Shown one piece after another: positions 29,086 to 40,194 of a stretch of 64,000 nt of DNA. The first letter of the stretch is position 1. Every line of letters starts with the position of its first letter. The translations under genes were made by a program, and so were the position numbers. This DNA is from Achromobacter sp. AONIH1. GTDB taxonomy: Bacteria; Pseudomonadota; Gammaproteobacteria; Burkholderiales; Burkholderiaceae_B. Location: contig NZ_CP026124.1 in assembly GCF_002902905.1 (NCBI RefSeq), positions 62,001 through 126,000 of the forward strand, read 5' to 3'. The notes beneath the pieces are model-generated. The model ran no database searches. It was not told the origin of the DNA and saw nothing but the letters and a program-made list of their open reading frames with translations.

Positions 29086-30066
29086 TCATTCGCCGGGCAC
29101 GCCCTGGCGGATATTGCGCGAGAACTGCGCCGCGTCGGCCGTGGCGCGCGCGCGGTCGGTATAGCGGCCGGCGTCGCGATAGGCCCGCGCGCTGTCCGCT
29201 CCGCGCAGCGCGCCGATGCGGTACAGGTATTCGGGCAGATAGCCGGACAGCAGCAGCCGGTAGTCCATCGGCAGCCCTGGCACGATGCGCCGGGCCAGCT
29301 GGTACACGATGGTGATGCAATTGGCGGTCAGCGTGTTGTAGAAGCGCGGTTGACGCGCCAGCCCGTTGGCCGTCTCGACATAGGCCAGGAACAACGCGCG
29401 CGCCCCGCCCTCGGGCATGTGCACGCGATACAGGTAACCGTCCTCGCCGCGCACATTGGTGCGTACCCGCAGGCTGTCCTCTTCGGTGGACGCCAGCACC
29501 GACAGCTCGTACTGGCGGAAGAAGCCCCCGATCTCGGAGAACGCATCGCCCAGCTTGCGGCGTACCTCGACCGAGAACACCACGTGCCGGCCGTCGCCGA
29601 AGCCAAAGGACACCAGCGCATGGGCGATCGCGGGGCGCCCCCAGTACGACAGCGCGACATCCACCGATTCCAGACGCGACAGATCGTAGGTCTCGGTGCG
29701 CCAGCGCACGTCGTAGTCGCTGCGCGTGCGCCAGTCGAAATCGCGCACGTCGTGCAGCGTGACCCGGTCGCCGTCGATGTCGCCGCACGTCGTCCGCGCC
29801 ACTTCGGGCATCCAGCTGCGCGCATTGGACGGCCGCACCCCCAGCCGCCACCAGGCCAGCAGGCCGAGCAGCGCGGCGCCGAACAGCCAGAGCGGCGCGG
29901 CATGTTCCAGCGCCAGGCCCAGCAACGCCGCGCCGGCCAGCGCCAGCCAGCACGCCACGGACAGCGCGCGCCACGCACCGCCACGGGGCGACTGGAACCA
30001 CAGCGCGCCCGCGCCCCACCCCGCCGCCGCCACGATCGTCACACCGGCCAGGATGGCGAGGATCAT
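29086..30066 (-). CDS. DUF4105 (Lnb N-terminal-like) membrane protein
   Basis: 326 residues. Three hydrophobic helices occupy residues ~1-75, followed by a DUF4105-type domain: YDVRWRTETYDLSRLESVDVALSYW region, His149 in AIAHALVSFGF, YLYRVHMPEGG, and Cys250 in NTLTANCITIVYQLARR, then LLSGYLPEYLYRIGAL. His and Cys in this order fit a permuted papain-like fold; DUF4105 has been renamed after Lnb, a lipoprotein N-acyltransferase family. Start ATG 30066 overlaps the stop of the upstream gene (ATGA), so the two are translationally coupled. Lipoprotein or peptidoglycan modification at the membrane is plausible but unproven here. Confidence 0.82.
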   Translation of the reverse strand: MILAILAGVTIVAAAGWGAGALWFQSPRGGAWRALSVACWLALAGAALLGLALEHAAPLWLFGAALLGLLAWWRLGVRPSNARSWMPEVARTTCGDIDGDRVTLHDVRDFDWRTRSDYDVRWRTETYDLSRLESVDVALSYWGRPAIAHALVSFGFGDGRHVVFSVEVRRKLGDAFSEIGGFFRQYELSVLASTEEDSLRVRTNVRGEDGYLYRVHMPEGGARALFLAYVETANGLARQPRFYNTLTANCITIVYQLARRIVPGLPMDYRLLLSGYLPEYLYRIGALRGADSARAYRDAGRYTDRARATADAAQFSRNIRQGVPGE

Positions 30067-31460
30067 TGCGCGCCTTGCGACGAGGGCGCCTCTTGCGCGT
30101 TGCGCGCCTGGGCTTCCCGGTCCTGGCTGCGCCAGGCCGCGCGCCGCTGCCTGATCAAGCGCAGCGCGGCCTGCGACATCTGCCACCAGCCGAACGGCCG
30201 GGGGTCGGCCAGCATGCTGAGCGCGCGCGCGTAGTCCAGCGTCAGGCCCGGCGTCCAGGCCATGGTCAGCGCGCGCTTGCGGATCTGCGAGGCCACCCAC
30301 AATTCCGGCGTCAGCAGCAACCGCAGCAGCACGCGCCAGCCGGCCTGCGGACCATGCAGCCGGCCGACCACGCCGTCCAGCGCCGCCTCCAGCGCGCGCG
30401 ATACCGAGCTGGAACAGTTGCGATGCGTCAGGTTGTAGGTGGCATCCTGCCGGTAGACGTCCCAGAACGCCTGCAACTTTGCCGCGTCGTAGTTGCGGAT
30501 GCGCACCTGCGTGGTGGACGGACACCAGGCCTGCGCTTCCGTGGCGTAGTCGGGCTGGAACACGCCCGGCACGTCGTTCTCGGCCGTGGCGCGCAGCAGC
30601 GCGCCGAACTGTTCGGGAGACCGGTCGATCTCCTGCGCCGGGTATAGGCTCACATACACGCCTTCAGGCGATTCCAGCGCCGCGTGCCCCGTGGAGATGA
30701 CGCCGTTGACGTCAACGGCGGCGATGTAGCGGTTCAGCATCAGGTAGTTGCGCGTCTGCGCCTTGGCCGAGCCGGACGGGGTCCAGACGTGCACGGTCAG
30801 GGCACGCTCCGATTCCAGCGGCGGGCCGTCGAACACAGTCTGCGCCGGGCCAGCGGACGCGGTCGGCATGAAGTCCGGCCGTGCGTTGACGACCAGCCCG
30901 GGATTGGCCCCCAGCGTGCGGACGCGGCGTGCAAGCACCAGCAGCTTGAAGCCGGAGAAGGCCAGGAACAGGCCCACGCAATACGGCACGGTGCCCACGT
31001 AGTGCGTGGGATAGGGCTGAAAGAAGAAGATGGCCAGCAGGATCTCGGCCACGCCCGAGGCGAAGACATAGCGCCAGCGCGCGTAGCGCACCACGTAGGC
31101 GGCGATGCACTGCATCAGCCCATCGACCAGGAACAGCAGGCCGAAGATCATAGACAACACGAAATGCCCGTGTTGGTCGCCCGCCAGGACCAGCACGCCG
31201 GCCGTCAGCACAAACAGGCCCTTCACATAGCGCAGCACGCGCTGGCCGCCGACGCCGGACTTGGCGATGGCCAGCGTCGCCAGCCCTTCGATCACGATCA
31301 GCGCGGCAAAGCCGTCCAGGGGGAAATACAGCACCCCGTCCAGCGCGTCGATGAACACCACCGCGCCGGCAACCAGGAGCAACCAGCCGGCGACGGCCAG
31401 CCCGAGCGCGCGCTTGCGCAGGTAATCGACGCCCAGCAGCAATAGAACCAGATTTCCCAT
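30063..31460 (-). CDS. HdeD-like (DUF308) membrane domain fused to papain-like domain
   Basis: 465 residues. Residues ~1-185 form about six transmembrane helices with DUF308/HdeD character (VAGWLLLVAGAVVFIDAL, GLLFLVDGLMQ, FLAFSGFKLLVLARR). From ~220 a soluble domain follows: TVHVWTP, His259 in VISTGHAALES, GVYVSLYP, and Cys349 in THRNCSSSVSRAL. The H-then-NC order matches the permuted papain/NlpC-P60-like superfamily, and NC(S)S resembles the NC motif of the co-encoded DUF4105 protein. Its start is 15 bases after the LysE gene and its stop overlaps the next start. The domain call rests on motif reading, not alignment; catalytic activity is inferred. Confidence 0.7.
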   Translation of the reverse strand: MGNLVLLLLGVDYLRKRALGLAVAGWLLLVAGAVVFIDALDGVLYFPLDGFAALIVIEGLATLAIAKSGVGGQRVLRYVKGLFVLTAGVLVLAGDQHGHFVLSMIFGLLFLVDGLMQCIAAYVVRYARWRYVFASGVAEILLAIFFFQPYPTHYVGTVPYCVGLFLAFSGFKLLVLARRVRTLGANPGLVVNARPDFMPTASAGPAQTVFDGPPLESERALTVHVWTPSGSAKAQTRNYLMLNRYIAAVDVNGVISTGHAALESPEGVYVSLYPAQEIDRSPEQFGALLRATAENDVPGVFQPDYATEAQAWCPSTTQVRIRNYDAAKLQAFWDVYRQDATYNLTHRNCSSSVSRALEAALDGVVGRLHGPQAGWRVLLRLLLTPELWVASQIRKRALTMAWTPGLTLDYARALSMLADPRPFGWWQMSQAALRLIRQRRAAWRSQDREAQARNAQEAPSSQGAQ

Positions 31461-31475
31461 GCCCGTGACGCCGCG

Positions 31476-32114
31476 TCAAAGGCCGCTCTTGCGCGCGGTC
31501 AGGATCAGGCGCAGGCCCAGCGCGGCCATGGCGCAGGCGGCGAGCCGGTCCACCCATTTCTTCGCGCGCAGGTAGATGGCCCTCGGCCCCTGGGCCGAGA
31601 AGCACAGCGCGACGATGGCATACCAGCCGAACTCGACCAGGAACACCAGCGGCGGCAAGGCGAAATACACCCAGGCCGGCGGCTGCTGCGGCAACAGGGC
31701 CGCGAAAATGCTGCCGTACCAGATGGCGGTCTTGGGATTGCTCATCTGAGTGGCAAGGCCCGTCCAGAACGACTTGCGCGCGCTGCCTGAACGCGCGGCC
31801 ACGGCGCCAGGCAGCGCGAAAGGTTGGCTCGCGCCGCGCCAGATCTTGTACGACATGTAGAGCAGGTACGCGCCGCCGGCGAGCTTCAGGCCCAGGTACA
31901 GCCACCCGACGGTTTGCAGCACGGAATAAAGTCCGGCCAGCGCCAGGCTGGCGAACAGGATGCCGCCGATGCCCATGCCCAGCGCCGAGGCCAGACCGTC
32001 CAGGCGCGACTGGCCGATGGCGCTGCGCGCGACGATGACGAAGCTCGGGCCCGGCAGCATCGCGCCCAGCCACAGCGCCCCCAGGATGGCCAGAATGAAA
32101 GCAGGCGTATTCAT
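31476..32114 (-). CDS. LysE/RhtB family amino-acid exporter
   Basis: 212 residues with about six transmembrane helices. LysE-family signatures are MLPGPSFVIVARSAIGQSRLDGLASALGMGIGG (in parts: LPGPSF, GMGIGG), LKLAGGAYLLYMSYKIWRG and the FWTGLATQMSNPKTAIWYGS loop. Such proteins export amino acids or derivatives. ATG 32114 follows GGGGAGAT. It heads a three-gene leftward operon with the HdeD-papain fusion and DUF4105 genes and lies just downstream of the gcvP terminator. Substrate not readable. Confidence 0.88.
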   Translation of the reverse strand: MNTPAFILAILGALWLGAMLPGPSFVIVARSAIGQSRLDGLASALGMGIGGILFASLALAGLYSVLQTVGWLYLGLKLAGGAYLLYMSYKIWRGASQPFALPGAVAARSGSARKSFWTGLATQMSNPKTAIWYGSIFAALLPQQPPAWVYFALPPLVFLVEFGWYAIVALCFSAQGPRAIYLRAKKWVDRLAACAMAALGLRLILTARKSGL

Positions 32115-32181
32115 CAGGATCTCCCCCCGCGCGGCCGCGCCGCGCGCACGCCTGATTCTTGCACATCCCCGCGGGCGCGAT

Positions 32182-32214
32182 AAAAAAAACCCTGGTTCCA
32201 GGAACCAGGGTTTT
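32182..32214 (-). terminator. intrinsic terminator of the gcv operon
   Basis: 12-bp stem (32186-32197 with 32203-32214, AAAACCCTGGTT arm) and a 5-base loop. On the minus strand it runs into T residues 32189-32182, and a TTTT also follows on the plus side. It lies 50 bases past the gcvP stop. Confidence 0.9.
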
Positions 32215-32263
32215 CCTCCCGCCGGCACAACGGCCCCGCCTCGCGGCGCGGCCGTCATGCGCC

Positions 32264-35137
<2,874 letters not shown>

Positions 35138-35228
35138 GGGGAGGATCTCGGGTGCGTGAGCGTCGGGGACGATCGGTATGGCAACGCGCGGGCGGGCGGC
35201 GGCAGCGGCCGGCCCGCGCGGGACGGGC

Positions 35229-35606
35229 TTAGCCGTTGGCGACGGCTTCGTAGCCGGCGGCGTCCAGCAGCTTGTCCGCGTCGGCGGCGTTGTCCGGCTT
35301 GATCTTGAAGATCCAGGCGGTGAAGGCCGACTCGTTGATCAGGTTGGGATTGCTTTCCAGCTCATCGTTGAAGGCGACGATCTCGCCGGCCACGGGCGCG
35401 TAGATGTCGGAGGCGGCCTTGACCGACTCGACCACGCCGGCGGTTTCGCCGGCGGCCAGCTTGGCGCCGACCTTGACGTCGCCGACGAAGACCAGGTCGC
35501 CCAGCTGGTCCTGGGCGGTGTCGGTGATGCCGACGACGAACACGTCGCCTTCGGCTTTGACCCATTCATGGGACTCGGTGTACTTGCGATCGGTGGGCAG
35601 GCTCAT
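35229..35606 (-). CDS. gcvH: glycine cleavage system H-protein
   Basis: 125-residue lipoyl carrier that shuttles the aminomethyl group between P- and T-proteins. The lipoylation site is the Lys in [14 protein letters not shown]; other family blocks are [25 protein letters not shown] (in parts: HEWVK, GITDTAQ) and [12 protein letters not shown]. It lies 87 bases after gcvT and 91 before gcvP, with a Shine-Dalgarno AGGAG before ATG 35606. Confidence 0.96.
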   Translation of the reverse strand: MSLPTDRKYTESHEWVKAEGDVFVVGITDTAQDQLGDLVFVGDVKVGAKLAAGETAGVVESVKAASDIYAPVAGEIVAFNDELESNPNLINESAFTAWIFKIKPDNAADADKLLDAAGYEAVANG

Positions 35607-35693
35607 GGGAACTCCTGGGGCTATTCGGATGGGGGAAAGGGATTGCGCGCCTCGCGCGCGGGCCTGCCGGCCGGCGCGCGCGAAGCTTCGAGT

Positions 35694-36794
35694 TTACGAG
35701 TGTTCGACGGCTTTGCCGTTACGGACAAATGGCAGCTTGCAGACCAGGGCGGGCACCCACTTGCCACGGATGTCCACCTCGACCGTGTCGCCGGGAGCCA
35801 CGCCCACGGGCAGGCGGGCGAAGCCGATGGACACGCCCAGCGTGGGCGACATGGTGCCGCTGGTCAGCTCGCCCGCGCCCTGCTTGGCGCGCACGGCCAT
35901 GTGGGCGCGCATCACGCCGCGCTCCTGCAGCTTCAGGCCCAGGAAGGCGGCCGGGGTGGCGAATTGTTCCAGCGCGTCGCGGCCGATGAAGCGGCGCTCG
36001 GCGTTCTTCAGCGACACCGTCCAGGTCAGGCCGGCCTGGTCGGGCTGGATCAGCTCGTCCATGTCCTGACCGTAGAGATTCATGCCGGCTTCCAGGCGCA
36101 GCGTGTCGCGCGCGCCCAGGCCGCAGGGACGCACGCCTTGCGCCGCCAGGTCGCGCCACAACGCGACGGCCTGCGTGGCGGGCAGCACGATCTCGAAGCC
36201 GTCCTCGCCGGTGTAGCCGGTGCGGGCCACCAGCGTGTCGTCGCCCACCTGGGCGGCCACGAAGGGCGTCAGCGGTTCGCTGGCGGCCTGCCAGGCCGGA
36301 CGCGCGGCCCAGACCTTGGCGCGGGCGTTCGGGCCCTGCACGGCGATCATGGCCAGGTCGCGGCGCGGCGCGATGGCCACGTCGAACTTGCCGGACTGCC
36401 GGACGCGCTGCATCCAGGCGATGTCCTTGTCGGCGGTGCCGGCATTGACCACGACGCGCCACTCATCGGCGGCGAAGAAATAGATGATCAGGTCGTCGAT
36501 CACGCCGCCCTGCGGATTGAGCATGCAGCTGTACAGCGCCTTGCCCGGCACGGTCAGCTTGGCCACGTCGTTGGCGACCAGGCGTTGCAGGAAGGCGAAG
36601 GCGTCCGGGCCGGTCACGTCGACGTTGAGCATGTGCGAGACATCGAACATGCCGGCGTCCTGGCGCACGGCGTGGTGCTCTTCCAACTGCGAGCCGTAGG
36701 CCAGCGGCATGTCCCAGCCGCCGAAGTCGACCATTCGGGCGCCGGAGGCGATGTGTTCGTCGGCCAGCGGGGTGCGTTTGAGGGTTGCGGACAT
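35694..36794 (-). CDS. gcvT: aminomethyltransferase, T-protein
   Basis: 366 residues. It transfers the methylene group to tetrahydrofolate and releases ammonia. Seen are [32 protein letters not shown], the conserved Asp of the folate site, [10 protein letters not shown], and the C-terminal [15 protein letters not shown]. The frame remains open upstream to 37232 but that stretch is the riboswitch; ATG 36794 begins the family sequence ([13 protein letters not shown]). First gene of the gcv operon. Confidence 0.96.
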   Translation of the reverse strand: MSATLKRTPLADEHIASGARMVDFGGWDMPLAYGSQLEEHHAVRQDAGMFDVSHMLNVDVTGPDAFAFLQRLVANDVAKLTVPGKALYSCMLNPQGGVIDDLIIYFFAADEWRVVVNAGTADKDIAWMQRVRQSGKFDVAIAPRRDLAMIAVQGPNARAKVWAARPAWQAASEPLTPFVAAQVGDDTLVARTGYTGEDGFEIVLPATQAVALWRDLAAQGVRPCGLGARDTLRLEAGMNLYGQDMDELIQPDQAGLTWTVSLKNAERRFIGRDALEQFATPAAFLGLKLQERGVMRAHMAVRAKQGAGELTSGTMSPTLGVSIGFARLPVGVAPGDTVEVDIRGKWVPALVCKLPFVRNGKAVEHS

Positions 36795-36881
36795 GCGCGG
36801 GAACTCCGGAGCGGCAGCGTTGCCAGGGTTGCGGAAAGCCGCCAGCGGACACGCGTCCACGGCACGGCTGAATCTTCCGCC

Positions 36882-37126
36882 CCTCTGTCCTTTTGCCTGA
36901 GAGTTGCCCCGCGTGGCGGGTGTGCACCTTCGGCGCCTGGGCTGCCCGCTACGTCCCCATTCGGGACGGCCTGAAAGGCGCGGCGCCAGGTCTCTCCAGA
37001 GTGCTGTTTTGCCGCGTCGACCGAAAACCGGGACAGGGCAAGCATGGACGGTATGGGTTACCTGAGCGATTCCGGGCGAATTGCGCCTTCGGCGGCGGCC
37101 AGCTTGATGGCCGCTCTCTCCCGCAA
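36882..37126 (-). promoter_or_regulatory. tandem glycine riboswitch upstream of gcvT
   Basis: Two consecutive glycine aptamers read on the minus strand. Aptamer I (37126 to ~37055) has GGGAGAGAGC, GCCGAAGGCGCAA and CGCTCAGGTA. Aptamer II (~37003 to 36882) has TCTGGAGAGACC, GCCGAAGGTGCAC, ACTCTCAGGCAAAAGGACAGA. These are the conserved core sequences of gcvT-type riboswitches, and the element lies about 90 bases before gcvT. Glycine binding is expected to switch the operon on. Confidence 0.95.
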
Positions 37127-37242
37127 CATGCGTGACAGCGGCGCAAGCATACATCGAAACCCCGGGCGCCGGAAAGCGAGGAAACCCGGCAGTCCGCGCG
37201 CCGTTCGGGCGGCCGCGACAGACCGGGAGCAAGCCGCCGCCA

Positions 37243-38136
37243 CTAACCCAGCGCGGTGTCCAGCAGCATCATCAGCACGAAGCCCAGCATCAGCCCGCCG
37301 GTGGCATGGACCTCGTGTCCCTTGCGGTGCGATTCGGGAATGATTTCATGGCTGATGACGAAGAGCATGGCCCCGGCGGCAAAGCCCAGTCCCCACGGCA
37401 GCAAGGCCGCCGACCAGCCCACCACGGCAGCGCCCAGCACCGCGCCCAGCGGCTCGACCAGGCCCGACAGCATGCCCAGCGCCACAGCGAAGGCGCGCTT
37501 GTAACCAGCGGCCATCAGCGCCACCGCCACCACCAGCCCTTCGGGAATGTCCTGGATGGCGATGCCGGTGGCCAGCGCCGTGCCGCGCAGCGGGTCGTTG
37601 CCGGCATAGCCCACGCCGATGGCCAGCCCTTCGGGCAGGTTGTGCAGCGTGATGGCGAACACGAACAGCCAGGTGCGGCGCAGGCGATGCGCCTCGATGC
37701 CTTCCCTGCCCTTGATGAAATGCTCGTGCGGCAGGCAGCGGTCCATCAGCAGCAGCACCGCCGCGCCCAGCAGGATGGCGGCGCCCACCAGGATGCCGGC
37801 GCCCCAGGGGCCATACCCCAGCTCGCCCGCCGCGGCGATGCCGGGCGCCACCAGAGAGAAGGCGCTGGCGGCCAACATCACGCCGGCGCCAAAGCCGTAC
37901 AGGCTGTCCTGCACTTTCTGCGGCAAGGTCTGGGCGAACAGCACGGGCAGCGTGCCCAGCGCGGTCGCGGCGGCGGCCATCATGCCGCCCAGCAGCGCGT
38001 CGGCCACGTGCGGCGCGCGCACGTCCAGGCAGACCCAAAGCTGGTACAGGGCCAGGCAGGACACCAGCACGGCCAGCGTCCAGATGCTGACGCTGGTGGC
38101 GGCCGGCCGGATCCGGTGTCGGCTGAATGTGTTCAT
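37243..38136 (-). CDS. ZIP family divalent metal transporter
   Basis: 297 residues, about eight helices. ZIP signatures: [12 protein letters not shown] and [14 protein letters not shown] in the metal-binding helices, and [14 protein letters not shown] near the C-terminus. A short His-containing loop (LPHEHF) lies between helices 3 and 4. It is of the GufA/ZupT branch, importing zinc and possibly iron or manganese. It neighbours the superoxide dismutase gene (25 bases apart, same strand), so co-transcription with sod is possible and metal supply to the dismutase is an attractive but unproven link. Confidence 0.88.
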   Translation of the reverse strand: MNTFSRHRIRPAATSVSIWTLAVLVSCLALYQLWVCLDVRAPHVADALLGGMMAAAATALGTLPVLFAQTLPQKVQDSLYGFGAGVMLAASAFSLVAPGIAAAGELGYGPWGAGILVGAAILLGAAVLLLMDRCLPHEHFIKGREGIEAHRLRRTWLFVFAITLHNLPEGLAIGVGYAGNDPLRGTALATGIAIQDIPEGLVVAVALMAAGYKRAFAVALGMLSGLVEPLGAVLGAAVVGWSAALLPWGLGFAAGAMLFVISHEIIPESHRKGHEVHATGGLMLGFVLMMLLDTALG

Positions 38137-38161
38137 GGGCGCCTCGCTGGCCTAACCGCGA

Positions 38162-38776
<615 letters not shown>

Positions 38777-38835
38777 CAGATGTCTCCGTCAGATCGTCCC
38801 TCGGTGGCGGGAACGAATCACTATCGAAAACACAA

Positions 38836-38864
38836 ATGATATTTATTTTTATTTGATATCACAA
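38836..38864 (-). promoter_or_regulatory. sigma70-like promoter of the superoxide dismutase gene
   Basis: Minus strand: -35 TTGTGA (38864-38859), 17-base spacer, -10 TATCAT (38841-38836), about 60 bases before the ATG. The spacer is almost pure A/T, and with the -10 forms a GATAT-rich stretch that could also hold a metal-regulator site; no perfect Fur or MntR box was identified. Confidence 0.6.
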
Positions 38865-38965
38865 CGGAATTGTCACAATCCGCGCGATAAGGCCGGCCTA
38901 TCGCCGCCGGACGCGCGCCCGGCAGCGGCCGTCCGCGGCCTCCCGGCGCCGCCCGATTCCGTCCG

Positions 38966-40171
38966 CTATAGCGCCTTGCCGCAGGCCACGCCCGAGGCCC
39001 AGGCCCACTGGAAGTTGTAGCCGCCCAGCCAGCCGGTCACGTCCACGGCCTCGCCGATGAAGTACAGGCCGGGCACGGTGCGCGCCTGCATGGACTTCTG
39101 GTCCAGCCCGCGCGTATCCACGCCGCCGCGCATGACCTCGGCCTTCTTGTAGCCGGCCGTGCCGCTGGGCGTCAGCGTCCATTGATGAATGTCCTGGGCC
39201 AACCCGCGCAGCGTCTTGTCCGGCGCATCGGCCAGTCTCAAGGCCGCCAGTCCGGGCTTGCCGCCCTGCTCCGCCAGCGCCAGCCAGGCGTCGGCCAGCC
39301 GCTTGGGCCACAGCCCGGCCAGCACCGTGTGCAGCTGCTGCCGGTTGCCGGACTTGGCATCCAGCAGCTCGGCGGCCAGGTCACGGCCCGGCGCCAGGTC
39401 CACCACGATGGGCTCGCCCGGCTTCCAATAGCTGGAAATCTGCAAAATCGCCGGCCCCGACAGCCCGCGATGCGTGAACAGCAGGTCTTCGAGGAATTCG
39501 CCGCGCGCCTTGCCCTGCCCCGTGGACAGGCTCACTTCCAGCGCCACGCCGGACAGCGCCGACAAAGGCTGCCATTGCGCCGCGTCGAAGGTCAGCGGCA
39601 CCAGCGCGGGCCGTGGCTCGACGATTTTCAGGCCGAACTGGCGCGCGATCTTCAGGCCGAAATCGGTGGCGCCCAGCTGCGGGATCGCCATGCCGCCGGT
39701 GGCCACGACCAGCTTGGCCGCACGGATGAGGCCCTGGCTGGTGCGCAGCTCGAAGCCCTGCTCGCCGTGGGCGATCTCGGCCACCGAACAGCCCATGCGC
39801 CAGGCCACCCGGCCTTCGTCGCACTCGGCGCGCAGCAGCCCGATGATGGATTCGCTGGAATCGTCGCAGAACAGCTGGCCGCGATGCTTCTCGTGCCAGG
39901 ACACGCGATGGCGCTTGAGCAGCGCCAGGAAATCCTGCGGCGTATAGCCCGCCAGCGCCGAACGGCAGAAGTGCGGGTTCTCGGACAGGAAGTTGGCGGG
40001 GCCGGCGCCGAGATTGGTGAAATTGCAGCGGCCCCCGCCGGAAATGCGGATTTTCTCGGCCAGGCGCTCGGCGTGGTCCACCAGGACCACGCGCAGGCCC
40101 CGCTGGCCAGCCACCGCGGCGCACATCATGCCCGCGGCGCCGGCGCCCAGCACGGCAACGTCAAACAACAT
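38966..40171 (-). CDS. HI0933-family FAD-dependent oxidoreductase
   Basis: 401 residues of the HI0933/YhiN flavoprotein family, function not established. FAD-binding motif AVLGAGAAGMMCA at the N-terminus, then KIRISGGGRCNFTN, KLVVATGGMAIPQLG, FTHRGLSGPAILQIS and the C-terminal FAD site GLYFIGEAVDVTGWLGGYNFQWAWASG (GEAVDVTGWLGGYN). The upstream open frame continues but overlaps the decarboxylase gene out of register; ATG 40171 has the Shine-Dalgarno GGAGC and starts right at the FAD strand. It lies 23 bases after the decarboxylase gene on the same strand. Confidence 0.9.
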   Translation of the reverse strand: MLFDVAVLGAGAAGMMCAAVAGQRGLRVVLVDHAERLAEKIRISGGGRCNFTNLGAGPANFLSENPHFCRSALAGYTPQDFLALLKRHRVSWHEKHRGQLFCDDSSESIIGLLRAECDEGRVAWRMGCSVAEIAHGEQGFELRTSQGLIRAAKLVVATGGMAIPQLGATDFGLKIARQFGLKIVEPRPALVPLTFDAAQWQPLSALSGVALEVSLSTGQGKARGEFLEDLLFTHRGLSGPAILQISSYWKPGEPIVVDLAPGRDLAAELLDAKSGNRQQLHTVLAGLWPKRLADAWLALAEQGGKPGLAALRLADAPDKTLRGLAQDIHQWTLTPSGTAGYKKAEVMRGGVDTRGLDQKSMQARTVPGLYFIGEAVDVTGWLGGYNFQWAWASGVACGKAL

Positions 40172-40194
40172 CGGAGCTCCGGATCCTTGCGGGA

